From the NCBI GenBank assembly GCA_022844225.1, contig JALHMC010000001.1:186001-250000 (forward strand): 64,000 bases of DNA, read 5' to 3'. The notes beneath the pieces were generated by a model, which was not told where the DNA came from, did no database searches, and was given only the letters and a program-made list of their open reading frames with translations. The position numbers and the translations under genes are program-made. Origin of the DNA: Hyphomicrobiaceae bacterium. GTDB taxonomy: Bacteria > Pseudomonadota > Alphaproteobacteria > Rhizobiales > Hyphomicrobiaceae. This document shows, one piece after another, positions 1 to 10,550 of this stretch (positions are counted from its first letter, which is position 1; every line of letters begins with the position of its first letter).

Positions 1-684
1 GATCCACGAGACGCCGATCAGATCATAGATGCCGACCAGGGCCCGACCCAGATTTGTGTACTTCGACTTGCCGGCCAGCCGAGGTCGGTCATTCACGGGC
101 TCGTAGGCAACCTCATGACCATACGTGATAAAGAGGGCGGGCAGGTAGCGATGCATCGATGTGAAGTAAGGCAGCCTCAGGAACGCCTCTCGCCAGTAGA
201 CCTTGATGCCGCAGCCTGTGTCCGGACAGTCGTCCTTCAGAACACGGTCACGCAGCCAGTTCGCAAATCGCGAGGCGAGCCGCTTCGAGCCTTCGGCCTT
301 GCGATCCGTGCGGATCCCCCCGACCAGCGCCGGTCCATTGGTACCGGGAGCGGCGAGCCGAGCGACCAGCCTCGGGATATCCGCAGGATCGTTCTGACCG
401 TCGCCGTCCATGGTGGCGATGACAGGGCTCGAAGCCGCCAATATGCCGGTGCGCATGGCGGCACTCTGCCCGCTGCGCTCGCCGTGGCGCAGATAGCGCA
501 ATCCACTCATGGCTCCCCGCGCTATCAAGGCCTTGACCTCGCTCCCGGTGCCGTCCTCGCTGCAGTCGTCAACGACGATGACCTCGGCCAGCACCTCGGC
601 CGGCACAAGCGCATAGGTCTCCTCGACCAGGCGTCCGATATTGCCGGCCTCGTTGAGTGCTGGAATCACCACCGTGACGCGCAT
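1..684 (-). CDS. Glycosyltransferase family 2 (dolichol-phosphate mannosyltransferase-like), C-terminus cut by the window edge
   Basis: Minus-strand open frame from ATG at 684 reads MRVTVVIPALNEAGNIGRLVEETYALVPAEVLAEVIVVDDCSEDGTG...MDGDGQNDPADIPRL, typical GT-A fold GT2; no stop before the window start, so absent from the ORF track. Confidence 0.85.
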   Translation of the reverse strand, partial: MRVTVVIPALNEAGNIGRLVEETYALVPAEVLAEVIVVDDCSEDGTGSEVKALIARGAMSGLRYLRHGERSGQSAAMRTGILAASSPVIATMDGDGQNDPADIPRLVARLAAPGTNGPALVGGIRTDRKAEGSKRLASRFANWLRDRVLKDDCPDTGCGIKVYWREAFLRLPYFTSMHRYLPALFITYGHEVAYEPVNDRPRLAGKSKYTNLGRALVGIYDLIGVSWI

Positions 685-1012
685 GGTGCTCGTGCTCCCG
701 AACTCGTAGCGGCCGAGCCTGCCGACCGGTGCTTCGCATTCGGCATTGCACAGGCCCGGGACGCGGCCCATGCGCCGACCTGACGCGGTGCTGCCCTTTC
801 CACGGCTTTGATCGCATCAACGCCAGATAACCGTCGCGTGAAGGCCCCCATTCCGCCAAAGCATCGCGGCACTCGAGACCACCTTTCAGGCTTTCATGCG
901 GCGAGCCGACGCGGTAAACGACCCGGCAGACGGCCGGGCGGGAGATCGCGTCATCGGGCCGGCAGGAACGTACCGTGCGGCGCATTGCCGCCAACAAGGA
1001 CGAAATCCGAGC

Positions 1013-2512
1013 ATGAGACGCGCGCTGGCGGCGCCTGAACTGCAAACCGAGCGGCTGGCCGCGGTGCCGATGCTCCTGCTCGCTCTCGGCGCGCTACTGG
1101 CGTGGCGTCTGGTTGCTCTGGCCATGAATGGCACGGATCTCTTCTTCGATGAAGCACAGTACTGGAGTTGGGCTCAGACGCCGGCGTTCGGCTATTATTC
1201 GAAGCCCCCACTGGTGGCAGCGCTCATCGGAGCCGCCGGGGCCGTGTGCGGTGATGGCACGTTCTGCGTGCGTGTCGCCTCGCCGATCCTGCATACGCTG
1301 ACCGCGGTCCTCGTCTTTCTGATCGGACGACGCCTCTTTGACGATCGGATCGGGCTTTGGGCCGCCCTTACCTTTGCCACGTTACCGGGTGTATCCCTCT
1401 CGGCGGGTATCATCTCGACCGATGTTCCACTTCTCGCGGCATGGGCACTGTCTCTCCTCGGACTGGTGGGTCTGCTACAGGCGCGCCAGAGCTGGGCGCC
1501 CGCAGTTGCCCTGGGACTGGGCTTAGGACTCGGCCTCAACGCCAAGTATGCGATGGCGTTTTTTCCCCTGTCGCTTGCCGTTTGGATGATAGCGACACCG
1601 TCGGCACGCCCGCTCCTCCGGGATCCTCGGCTATGGGCGGCTCTGGCGCTCGGGGCAGCCATAATCGCACCGAACCTCGCCTGGAATGCCGCCAACAAGT
1701 TCGCGACGTTCACCCACACCGCCGACAACGCAAAATGGGGCGGGTCGCTACTCAAGCCCGGCAAGGCGCTCGAATTCCTGGCCGCCCAACTTGCGGTTTT
1801 CGGCCCGATCCTGCTCGCCGGGCTGGTGCTGACCTTGCATCGCGGATGGAAGAACGGCCTTGCGGCAGCAGACCGGATGCTCGTCTGCTTCACCGTTCCC
1901 GTCATCGCTGTCATAGCGACTCAAGCCTTCGTGTCACGCGCGCATGCGAATTGGGCGGCGACCGCTTACGTCGCGGCAAGCATCCTTGTTCCCGCGACAC
2001 TGATACGGCTCGACCTCGAGCGGTGGCTGAGGGCTTCACTCGCCCTGCATCTGTTCATCATGGCCTTGCTCACGGCCGGTACGTCGATGGCGGGACGCTT
2101 CGCCTTGCCACTGGCGGGCGATCCGTTCCAACGCACACTCGGCTGGCGCGAGATCAGCGTTCGGACATCCGAACATCTCGCCGTAGCGCGCGCCAAGGGA
2201 CAGCCATACGGCGCGGTAATCGCGGACGAGCGCGCCGTGACCGCCGCTCTCCTCTATTACATGCGCCGTGAGAGCACGCCGGTGCAGGCTTGGCTCTCAG
2301 GACCAAGGCCGCTCGACCACTACGAGATGACCCGTGCGTTCCGGGGAGCGGAGAATGGCCCGGTGCTGCTGGTGTCGGTGCGCCAGGACGCCGATCGCAT
2401 CACTGGGCATTTCGATCGTACCAGCAATATCCGCACCGAACAGGTGCCGGCCGGCTTGGGGCAACCACGAACCGTTCGCTTCATCACCCTCGAAGGCTAC
2501 CGCGGTCGCTGA
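1013..2512 (+). CDS. Glycosyltransferase family 39 (ArnT/PMT-like) membrane protein
   Basis: Multi-TM protein with N-terminal DLFFDEAQYWSWAQTPAFGYYSKPPLVA motif; start chosen at internal ATG 1013 of ORF 896..2512. Confidence 0.82.
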   Translation: MRRALAAPELQTERLAAVPMLLLALGALLAWRLVALAMNGTDLFFDEAQYWSWAQTPAFGYYSKPPLVAALIGAAGAVCGDGTFCVRVASPILHTLTAVLVFLIGRRLFDDRIGLWAALTFATLPGVSLSAGIISTDVPLLAAWALSLLGLVGLLQARQSWAPAVALGLGLGLGLNAKYAMAFFPLSLAVWMIATPSARPLLRDPRLWAALALGAAIIAPNLAWNAANKFATFTHTADNAKWGGSLLKPGKALEFLAAQLAVFGPILLAGLVLTLHRGWKNGLAAADRMLVCFTVPVIAVIATQAFVSRAHANWAATAYVAASILVPATLIRLDLERWLRASLALHLFIMALLTAGTSMAGRFALPLAGDPFQRTLGWREISVRTSEHLAVARAKGQPYGAVIADERAVTAALLYYMRRESTPVQAWLSGPRPLDHYEMTRAFRGAENGPVLLVSVRQDADRITGHFDRTSNIRTEQVPAGLGQPRTVRFITLEGYRGR

Positions 2513-2551
2513 GCCAGCGGTTGGTGGCCCATGACGCTAGGAGACAAGCAC

Positions 2552-3331
2552 ATGACACTCAAAGGCAAGAGCGCGGTGGTGACGGGCTCGACGTCAGGCA
2601 TCGGCCTCGCCATCGCATGCGCCCTCGCCGAGGCGGGCGCGAATGTGGTCGTGAACGGACTCGGCACCGAGGCCGACAACGCCGAGGCCATCCGCAAGGT
2701 TTCGGCGCACGGCACGCGTGTCGCCTTCGATGGCGCAAATATGCTGCGTCATAACCAGATTGCGGAGATGATCGCCAAGACCGAGCGCGATTTGGGCTCG
2801 GTGGATATCGTCGTCAACAATGCCGGCATCCAGCACGTATCGCCGATCGAGGATTTTCCGATCGAGAAGTGGGATGCGATCATCGCCATCAATCTCTCTT
2901 CCTCATTCCATACGATCCGGGCTGCGCTTCCGGGAATGAAGAAGCGCAACTGGGGTCGCGTCATCAACGTGTGCTCGGCGCACAGCCTCGTTGCCTCCCC
3001 GTTCAAGTCCGCCTATGTCGCCGCCAAGCATGGACTGGCCGGAATGACGAAAGCGGTTGCACTCGAGGTGGCCGAGACAGGCATCACCGTCAATGCCATC
3101 TCGCCCGGGTTCGTGTGGACCCCACTTGTCGAGAAACAGATCCCCGACCTCGCCCGGTCACAAGGCATCACCGAAGAAGCGGCCAAGAAGCAGGTCCTCG
3201 CTTCTCAGCCTACGGGGCGCTTCGTTACGGTCGACGAAGTGGGCGGGCTCGCTGCTTTCCTCGCAACCGATGCGGCCCGCTCTATCACGGGTGCAAATTA
3301 CTCGATCGATGGCGGCTGGGTGGCGCGGTAG
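2552..3331 (+). CDS. bdhA: 3-hydroxybutyrate dehydrogenase (SDR family)
   Basis: TGSTSGIG and YVAAKHG motifs, NNAGIQHVSPIEDFP and C-terminal GANYSIDGGW; length about 260 aa. Confidence 0.82.
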   Translation: MTLKGKSAVVTGSTSGIGLAIACALAEAGANVVVNGLGTEADNAEAIRKVSAHGTRVAFDGANMLRHNQIAEMIAKTERDLGSVDIVVNNAGIQHVSPIEDFPIEKWDAIIAINLSSSFHTIRAALPGMKKRNWGRVINVCSAHSLVASPFKSAYVAAKHGLAGMTKAVALEVAETGITVNAISPGFVWTPLVEKQIPDLARSQGITEEAAKKQVLASQPTGRFVTVDEVGGLAAFLATDAARSITGANYSIDGGWVAR

Positions 3332-3363
3332 GCGCCAGTTACATTGCAGGCCCTCAAACGCAG

Positions 3364-3393
3364 AACGGCCCCGATGCATGCACCGGGGCCGTT
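3364..3393 (+). terminator. Intrinsic terminator-like hairpin after bdhA-like gene
   Basis: aacggccccg-atgcatgcac-cggggccgtt perfect inverted repeat between convergent genes. Confidence 0.7.
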
Positions 3394-3416
3394 CGTCTTT
3401 GTCAGTCCGGTGTAGA

Positions 3417-4730
3417 TCAGTTCAAGACCGTCTCACGGATGCCCTCGATCGGCGTAACCGGCATGATGTCCGGCACCTTGCCTTGGCCTGTGTGGCGCTG
3501 CGTGTTGAAGACACCATTGCCGCGGAAGTAGAAGTCCTTGGCGATCATGCCGAAGACGTTGACAGCCTGCGCGTTGACGTCGCCCTGGCCGGAGACCTCG
3601 ATGCGTTGCGTGGGCATGTAGATTGTGCCGTTGAGCTTGAAGATGCCGCCGCCCTGGATGTTCGACTCACCGCCGCGGTTGGCATCGGCATCCGCGATCA
3701 CCAGGAAGCCGGCGTAGCTGGCCGTCTCGTGGCGTCCCGACAGGTCGGTGGTGCCGCCGCCGATGATCTGCATCCGCGAATTGGCGCCAGCCAGGTAGAA
3801 GAGCACGTTGGTGCCGCTGACCGACGAACCGGACTGCACGTTCAAGACGCCGTTGTCGATGTAGTAGATGCCAGGATTGAACTTCACCGTGGCGCCGGCC
3901 TTGATATCAATACCACCGCAATAGCGGCCGGGATCGAGCGTGAACACGCCCTTTTTCAAATCGAGATTGCTCGCCTTGCAGGTCACAGCTTTGAAGGGCC
4001 TCCCGAAGGTGGGCTGATAGGTTTGTCCCTCGACGTAGGCGCCGACCACGGCAAACGGATCGGGGACCACTTTGCAGCCGCTCTTCGGCAACGGTGAGAA
4101 CGTCTCATGGGACTGCGCGTAGCCGCCGACGGCGCAGTGCCCCTTGCCCACAGCGCGAGCGTTCGAGCCATTGGCGTTGATGGCAGTCGACTTGGTCGAA
4201 TTGGTATGCGACCAGCAGCCGGCATAATTGACCTGATTATCGCCCTGGAGATGGATGCCGTCGTCGCTGTTCGGGTCGAGAGCCAGCAGGCAGATCTTGC
4301 CGGGGTCGACGTTGTCGATCGGATCGCCGGCAACCGCCGTGCCCACGGCCGCCGCCATCATGCTGGGGATGCTGGCTAGGCTGAGAAACGGCGTCGACAC
4401 GCTGGCGCTGGCCGAAACACTGACGACATTGCCGGTGATCGTCACGAGGGGATCCCTCATGGCAACGCTGCCACCTGCGACGTTGGCGCGGAAGATCTTC
4501 ACTGCGATGTCGGCGCGGTCAGCGTCGGTCGCCTGAAGCGGACGTGCCGCCGCCAGGGCAGCGGCGTCGGCCGCGGACTGCACCCGGGCCTTTTGCGAGA
4601 GAACGCGACCGTAGTCGACTGTGCCACCTGCCAGGATGGTAACCGGAACGATCATCATCGCGAATAGCATGCCGATGTTGCCGTCCTTCGACGACAAGAA
4701 TTTGCTGAGGTGCCAGGAGGACGTCGTCAT
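3417..4730 (-). CDS. TadG-like pilus-assembly family protein
   Basis: N-terminal DGNIGMLFAMMIVPVTILAGGTVDYGRVLSQKARVQSAADAAALAAA, typical TadE/TadG-like segment. Confidence 0.75.
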   Translation of the reverse strand: MTTSSWHLSKFLSSKDGNIGMLFAMMIVPVTILAGGTVDYGRVLSQKARVQSAADAAALAAARPLQATDADRADIAVKIFRANVAGGSVAMRDPLVTITGNVVSVSASASVSTPFLSLASIPSMMAAAVGTAVAGDPIDNVDPGKICLLALDPNSDDGIHLQGDNQVNYAGCWSHTNSTKSTAINANGSNARAVGKGHCAVGGYAQSHETFSPLPKSGCKVVPDPFAVVGAYVEGQTYQPTFGRPFKAVTCKASNLDLKKGVFTLDPGRYCGGIDIKAGATVKFNPGIYYIDNGVLNVQSGSSVSGTNVLFYLAGANSRMQIIGGGTTDLSGRHETASYAGFLVIADADANRGGESNIQGGGIFKLNGTIYMPTQRIEVSGQGDVNAQAVNVFGMIAKDFYFRGNGVFNTQRHTGQGKVPDIMPVTPIEGIRETVLN

Positions 4731-5015
4731 CGAGCTTTGCCTCTTCTTAGTCGTGCGACCATTCTACATCAATTCGCGCTGCTTCCGGCGGCGGCTTGGC
4801 GATTTCTTAAAGCCAAATCTCTTAAAGGCTGCCACTGTCGCCGTATAAATTTGTTTCTAGTTTTTCTGAAATGATCAATCCCCTGCCTAGCGCCGCAATC
4901 GAAATTGGATACAATTTTATATAGACACCAAACAAAATCTGCGGTGCCTTTTTATTCGTCTTTCAGAGGCACCCGCTATTTATCGAGCAGTTCGCCAAAT
5001 CACTTGGAGAGACAG

Positions 5016-5399
5016 ATGAGAGTCGTCAAATACTGGGCTTCAACCGCCACCATGGCCGCCTTTCTGGGACTGGCCGTCCAGGCTGCCGTCGCCCAGGACT
5101 TGAGCGCGACCATCTCGTGTCTGCATGGCCAGATTGCCGCTCGCGACTATGCCGAACTCGGCCAGCGCCTCAGCGAGACAATGTGGGACAACAAGGGCGG
5201 CGTCGCCCTAGTCTCCGAGGTCGGCGGCTTGAAACTGCGCGTCGTCGATAACAACGGTAGTTCGGTCTGCGATAGCACCGCCAACAACTCGACGTCGTGC
5301 CGGTTCCGGGTCGACCTCAGCAGCGTTGACGCATTCAACATCGTCATCGACAATGTCGACGTCGAGACAGCCAACACGTACAAAGTCTGCGCCTACTGA
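5016..5399 (+). CDS. Small exported hypothetical protein with four cysteines
   Basis: ORF 4905..5399; likely start at ATG 5016 after ggagag; signal peptide MRVVKYWASTATMAAFLGLAVQAAVAQ; Cys at SCLHG, VCDS, SCRFR, VCAY. Confidence 0.65.
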   Translation: MRVVKYWASTATMAAFLGLAVQAAVAQDLSATISCLHGQIAARDYAELGQRLSETMWDNKGGVALVSEVGGLKLRVVDNNGSSVCDSTANNSTSCRFRVDLSSVDAFNIVIDNVDVETANTYKVCAY

Positions 5400-5433
5400 C
5401 GCGATAAGCCTAGGCCGATTGCAGATACCAAAA

Positions 5434-5464
5434 CAGGCGGCCGAGGGGCCGCCTGCTTTTTCTT
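5434..5464 (+). terminator. Intrinsic terminator between small exported protein and ftsH
   Basis: caggcggcc-gagg-ggccgcctg followed by ctttttctt. Confidence 0.85.
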
Positions 5465-5491
5465 CAATCAAGAATTTCTGCCTCGATCAGA

Positions 5492-7429
5492 TCAGGTCTG
5501 GGGCTGCGGCTCAAGCCCGCCGGCGCCTGGCTCCTCACGAGGGGGACGCTGTTTACCGGCTACGGGCACGGCTGACCCCATCGGCCCTTTGGTTTCCTCG
5601 TCGTCGGACTTTCGGATGATCTTGTCGCCTCGCATGACGGTCAAGCATTCCTCGCCGCTGATCGTCTCGAATTCCATCAGAGCTTGCGCCACAGCCTCGA
5701 GATCGTCGCGGTGCGCACCGAGTACCTCCCAGGCTTTGGCTTGACCGGCCGTCACAATCTTTCGGATCTCCTCGTCGATCATGCGCGCCGTCTCCTCGCT
5801 CATGTTCTGGCGCTGCGTAATGGCGTGACCGAGGAAGACTTCCTGCTGGTTGTCGGTATAGCGCAGCGGACCGAGCTTCTCGCTCATTCCCCACTCGGTC
5901 ACCATGCTCCGGGCGAGGCTGGTCGCCTGCATGATATCCGACGAAGCGCCCGTGTTGAGATGCTCCTTGCCGTAAACCAACTGTTCGGCCACCCGGCCAC
6001 CAAAGGTCATCGCAATCCGCGCCTCACACCACGTCTTCGAATAGCTGAGCTTGTCGCGTTCCGGCAGGCTCATCGTCACGCCCAGAGCACGGCCGCGCGG
6101 GATGATCGTGACCTTATGCAGCGGATCATTACCGGGAACGAGCAAGTTGACGATGGCATGTCCGGCCTCGTGATAGGCCGTCGCCAGCTTCTCCTCCTCG
6201 GTCATGGCCATCGAGCGACGCTCGGCGCCCATCATAACTTTGTCCTTCGCATCCTCGAACTCGGATTGCGTGACCATCCGTTTTGAACGGCGTGCGGCAA
6301 GAAGAGCGGCCTCGTTGACAAGATTCGCGAGGTCGGCACCGGAAAAACCCGGGGTGCCACGCGCGAGCACCTTGGGATCGACGTCAGGAGCCAACGGCAC
6401 CTTCTTCATGTGGACGCGCAGAATCTTTTCGCGACCGATGACGTCCGGGTTCGGGACGGTGATCTGTCGATCGAACCGGCCCGGGCGGAGCAGCGCCGGA
6501 TCGAGAACGTCCGGCCGGTTCGTGGCCGCGAGGATGATGATGCCCTCGTTGGCTTCAAAGCCGTCCATTTCTACCAGCAACTGATTGAGCGTCTGCTCGC
6601 GCTCGTCATTGCCGCCGCCGAGGCCCGCGCCGCGATGGCGACCGACAGCGTCAATCTCGTCGATGAAGATGATGCAGGGTGCGTTCTTCTTTGCTTGGTC
6701 AAACATATCACGAACGCGGCTGGCGCCGACGCCGACGAACATCTCAACGAAATCCGAGCCCGAGATGGTGAAGAACGGCACATTGGCTTCACCCGCCACC
6801 GCGCGCGCTATCAAGGTCTTGCCCGTGCCGGGAGGACCAACCAGCAAACAGCCGCGAGGGATACGGCCGCCAAGGCGCTGAAATTTTTGCGGATCGCGGA
6901 GGAACTCCACGATCTCCTGCAGATCAACCTTGGCCTCGTCTACGCCGGCGACATCGTCGAAAGTCACTCGGCCGTGACGTTCGGTCAACAGCTTGGCCTT
7001 GGACTTGCCGAAGCCCATGGCTCGGCCTCCACCCGACTGCATCTGGCGCATGAAGAATACCCAGACGCCAATCATCAGAAGTATCGGGAACCAGGAAGCC
7101 AGCAGACCGAGGAGCGACGGTACGTCTTCCTCTGCCGGACGGACGTTGATCTTGACGCCCTGCGCCTCAAGATCCTTGATCACCTCGTTCTGGTTATTTG
7201 GACCGAGGGTGCTGAAGGATCGCGATTTGTCGGCGAACTGGCCCGAATACCGGTTTCCTTGGATCAATACTTCATTGATATTACCGGACTTAACCTGGGA
7301 CTTGAACTCGGTGTAGCCGATCTCGTTGGCACGCCGGTTCTGGACAGGGTTCTGGAACAGATTGAATAGCGCGAACAACAACAGGCCGATGACGACCCAG
7401 ATCGCGAAGTTCCTGAAGTGAGAATTCAT
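5492..7429 (-). CDS. ftsH: ATP-dependent zinc metalloprotease FtsH
   Basis: Two N-terminal TM segments, GPPGTGKT Walker [16 protein letters not shown] zinc motif. Confidence 0.98.
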   Translation of the reverse strand: MNSHFRNFAIWVVIGLLLFALFNLFQNPVQNRRANEIGYTEFKSQVKSGNINEVLIQGNRYSGQFADKSRSFSTLGPNNQNEVIKDLEAQGVKINVRPAEEDVPSLLGLLASWFPILLMIGVWVFFMRQMQSGGGRAMGFGKSKAKLLTERHGRVTFDDVAGVDEAKVDLQEIVEFLRDPQKFQRLGGRIPRGCLLVGPPGTGKTLIARAVAGEANVPFFTISGSDFVEMFVGVGASRVRDMFDQAKKNAPCIIFIDEIDAVGRHRGAGLGGGNDEREQTLNQLLVEMDGFEANEGIIILAATNRPDVLDPALLRPGRFDRQITVPNPDVIGREKILRVHMKKVPLAPDVDPKVLARGTPGFSGADLANLVNEAALLAARRSKRMVTQSEFEDAKDKVMMGAERRSMAMTEEEKLATAYHEAGHAIVNLLVPGNDPLHKVTIIPRGRALGVTMSLPERDKLSYSKTWCEARIAMTFGGRVAEQLVYGKEHLNTGASSDIMQATSLARSMVTEWGMSEKLGPLRYTDNQQEVFLGHAITQRQNMSEETARMIDEEIRKIVTAGQAKAWEVLGAHRDDLEAVAQALMEFETISGEECLTVMRGDKIIRKSDDEETKGPMGSAVPVAGKQRPPREEPGAGGLEPQPQT

Positions 7430-7628
7430 CTAAGTCCCTTCCTGGGGCGTGCATCGCAGCCTCGGCAACCGCACGGCACTTGCAGCAAACGTGCCGCGCA
7501 CCTCTGCCAGCGATAGGCTCAGCTAACATAGGGTCCCACACGAGTCTTGCCAAGTTGCCGGCAATTCCTTCTGATCGATTGGTTGTACTTGCCTGCGAAA
7601 TTCTCTCAACTCTCTCAAAGAACGCCTT

Positions 7629-9353
7629 TTACGGCGCTGCGCCCGGCTGGAAGTGAGCGCTGTACCGCCCGCATTCCAAACCCGGAGCAGCACTCCAATC
7701 CCGCTCGATCTCCTGCCGCAGCCACGAGGGCACGGAAGCGGGAAGACGCTCGAAGAACGGCACGCTCGCGAGGCGATCGCCCACCCAGAACGCCGGCAGC
7801 GTCGCCATCGCACCGGGTGGCACGCCGCGGAGGCTGTCGAGTGCTGGAATGCAGCGCCTCAATCCTGCCCAGGCCTTTGCCCCCAAGGCCCGCACGGTGA
7901 CCGGATCCGGCGTGTCGGCCGATACAGCCACGGAGAACCGCCCGTCCCACCAACCGCAATCGCCGGGCGCCAGCTGCAGCTCTCCAAATCCTCGGCGTCC
8001 GTATTCCCGCCACACCCGCAGTTTGCGCCGGCTCGGATCGCGATGGTGCACGTAATCGATGCGGCAACCACCGAGCGTGCGCCCCAGCTTAAAGTTCTCC
8101 TTCGGATACGCCATGCCTGATTCGGCGCCACTGACGCTTCGGTCGGCCGAGACGATGGCTAGCAGCGTCGATTCTACGAGATCCTCGATCTCGCAAAGGC
8201 GCGGCTTCCGGCTCTCACCGCCGTAGAGACTTACAAGTCGACCAAGCAGCCGACACAGCATCTCTTCGCAAGCACGGGTCATCGTCGTGCCGACCCGCAG
8301 CAATTCCGCTCTGTCGATCGCGATCGAGGCATAGAGGCCACCATTAAGCTCCACAGGATCCGAGACAGACGGCCCATTATAGAGATGCTGATGCTCCAGA
8401 TGATGGACCACCTCACGTGCCCGCTGCAGTCGACGGACGCTGAGATGCAAATTATCGCTGTTGAACCCGAGCGCCTCGAGTTTCACAATCTCCGCGCGCA
8501 TCCGCACCCGCTCGAACCTGGGATCGGCATTACTGGGATCCTCGCGCCAGTCGAGCGTATGTAGCCGAGCTGTCGCTGCCAGCCGCTCGGGGGCAATATC
8601 GAGCAGCGGTCGGCAGATCTTGATGTCGACGGGGTACGGGCGCTCCGGCGTCGGAGCCCTGTACCGATGCGTGAGCGGCAGCATCGAAGCCAAACCGTCG
8701 AGCCCGGAGCCTCTTTTCAGATGCATGAAAAAGGTCTCGATCTGGTCGCCGCGATGGTGGGCTGTCACGATGGCCCGGCGAGGAAGATAGACGCCGGCAA
8801 TCGCAGAATACGACCACCACTCGTCCTCAATGGCATCGCACATCAAGCCATAGCGCGCATCGCGGGCGCGGGCCTGCAACGCTGAGGCTTGCCGGTCGCT
8901 CGCGGCAGCGTGATCCCAAACGAGCGTGTGATGCAGAAAGCCTAGTGCGGCGGCGGCCTTGGCCACGAAAGCCGCCTCTTCCGCCGACGCGGCCCGCAGG
9001 CCATGATCCACTGTAAGGACAACGATAGCAGACGCTGCGCGACGCGCGAGCAGCTCGGCGCACTCCAAGTCTTCGCCGAGCCACCCGGCTCGAGCCGTTA
9101 ACCTGGGGCGTCGCAACCGTGGCGGCCCACCAGGGAGCACGACGTCCGAACGATCTGTCGCTCCGTTGGTGCTGGCGACGCCGTGGAGCCAGTTGGCCCC
9201 TAGTGCCGTTTTGACCCATCGCGCCAGTAGGTGCATCAACACCATGCTGTCGCGTCCACCCGAAACGGCGATCGCCAAGGGCCGATTGGGAAGACAGGCG
9301 AAAATTTGTTCGAGCTCGGAATCCGAGATGGCGCTATCGGGCGTCAACGTCAT
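7629..9353 (-). CDS. tilS: tRNA(Ile)-lysidine synthetase TilS (long form)
   Basis: AVSGGRDSMVLMHLLARW PP-loop, LTVDHGLRAASAEEA, HHRGDQIETFFMHLKRGSGLDGLASM; sits between ftsH and cpoB. Confidence 0.9.
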   Translation of the reverse strand: MTLTPDSAISDSELEQIFACLPNRPLAIAVSGGRDSMVLMHLLARWVKTALGANWLHGVASTNGATDRSDVVLPGGPPRLRRPRLTARAGWLGEDLECAELLARRAASAIVVLTVDHGLRAASAEEAAFVAKAAAALGFLHHTLVWDHAAASDRQASALQARARDARYGLMCDAIEDEWWSYSAIAGVYLPRRAIVTAHHRGDQIETFFMHLKRGSGLDGLASMLPLTHRYRAPTPERPYPVDIKICRPLLDIAPERLAATARLHTLDWREDPSNADPRFERVRMRAEIVKLEALGFNSDNLHLSVRRLQRAREVVHHLEHQHLYNGPSVSDPVELNGGLYASIAIDRAELLRVGTTMTRACEEMLCRLLGRLVSLYGGESRKPRLCEIEDLVESTLLAIVSADRSVSGAESGMAYPKENFKLGRTLGGCRIDYVHHRDPSRRKLRVWREYGRRGFGELQLAPGDCGWWDGRFSVAVSADTPDPVTVRALGAKAWAGLRRCIPALDSLRGVPPGAMATLPAFWVGDRLASVPFFERLPASVPSWLRQEIERDWSAAPGLECGRYSAHFQPGAAP

Positions 9354-9380
9354 TGCTGAAGGCGGCGCACGAGCCCCTCC

Positions 9381-10340
9381 TCAACACCCTTGCCGCTGTT
9401 TGAGCGCACGTGCCTTGACGCGCACATCGGCTGGCGCGTTCGGATGGCGGCTGTCGAGTTCAGCGAAAATGCCACAATCTTTCTGGCCCAGCTGCTCAAG
9501 GGATAAGGCGAGCTTCAACAGGCTGTTCGGCACCTTTGCTGACGTTTTGTGCTTCTCGATTACGGCCAGGAACGCTTGCCCCGCAGGCCTGTAACGTCGT
9601 TGAACATAAAGCGCCTCGCCGAGCCAGTATTGGGCGTCGGCGGCCAGCCTGTCGCTCGGATAGCGCCGCAAGAACTCGTCGAACGATGCTTCGGCTGCTC
9701 CATAGTCCTGTTGCAGCAGATACCCGTACGCCGTCTCATAGAGATCGCGAGGACTGCCCGCGCCGCCTGCGGCTGGAGGCAGCGCTGGCGACGCAGAGGC
9801 CGTTTGCGGTGTCTCGGTGCCGAGAATGCGTCCGATCGGATCGGGCCTCCCTTCCGGCGGTGAGACCGTCGTCGAGCCGAATCCGCCGGGTGCAGGGCCG
9901 ACGGATGGCGGTGCCGGTGCCGGTGCGAATGGAGCTGCATCCGTGCGTCGATTGCCGCTGAGCTGCCGGACCTGGGCGGACAGTTGCTCGAGTTGGGCTG
10001 TGAGGGCGCGAATCTGCGTCTCGAGGCTGTCAACTCGGGCTTGATCGACACCCCCGGTGGCGGGTGCCGAACCGCTGCGCAGCGTCGCCGCACCGCCGCC
10101 GCGACCCAAGGATTCAAGCGTGCCGACCACGACCTGCATATCGGCGAGTTGCTCCTCGAGGTGATCCACACGACCCTTGAGCTGCGAATCGACCGGCGTG
10201 GCCGCAGGGTTCGCGTCTTTCGTCGCCTTGGCACGAGGCTGGGTACGCGCTTGCGGCTCCTGCGCCACAGCCTCATTCTGCTGTGCGGAACCGCACAACG
10301 CGAGCGCGAGCGCGATAAGCCAGAGTCTCTGGATGCTCAT
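9381..10340 (-). CDS. cpoB: Tol-Pal system TPR/coiled-coil protein CpoB (YbgF)
   Basis: Signal peptide, coiled coil (VDHLEEQLADMQVVV), C-terminal DLYETAYGYLLQQDYGAAEASFDEFLRRYPSDRLAADAQYWLGEALYVQRRY TPRs. Confidence 0.92.
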   Translation of the reverse strand: MSIQRLWLIALALALCGSAQQNEAVAQEPQARTQPRAKATKDANPAATPVDSQLKGRVDHLEEQLADMQVVVGTLESLGRGGGAATLRSGSAPATGGVDQARVDSLETQIRALTAQLEQLSAQVRQLSGNRRTDAAPFAPAPAPPSVGPAPGGFGSTTVSPPEGRPDPIGRILGTETPQTASASPALPPAAGGAGSPRDLYETAYGYLLQQDYGAAEASFDEFLRRYPSDRLAADAQYWLGEALYVQRRYRPAGQAFLAVIEKHKTSAKVPNSLLKLALSLEQLGQKDCGIFAELDSRHPNAPADVRVKARALKQRQGC

Positions 10341-10550
10341 CGAAGCTCACTCCGGTTGCTTGGCGCAGACGCGCTGATCGCTTCGTCCATGTAATACGTG
10401 ACCTGCGGATGCCGCCTCGCGTGTGCAGCGCCAATGCCGTCGGCGTGTTCCGGGCGACATCCTCGCGGCGCTGCGAGCATCCCGCTAAGTGACCTCTGCG
10501 ACTGGCCCTTGTCAATCGCACGCCCGCCAGCACGCACAGCTCAGAGCCAA

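Noticed and set aside
219-228. TGTCCGGACA copy as a regulatory site
   Set aside because: Inside the glycosyltransferase coding region; probably coincidental, unlike the two intergenic copies
3057-4097. 346-aa plus-strand ORF
   Set aside because: Mix of out-of-frame bdhA 3' end and antisense of the TadG-like gene, also crosses the terminator hairpin
6410-7369. 319-aa plus-strand ORF
   Set aside because: Antisense of ftsH
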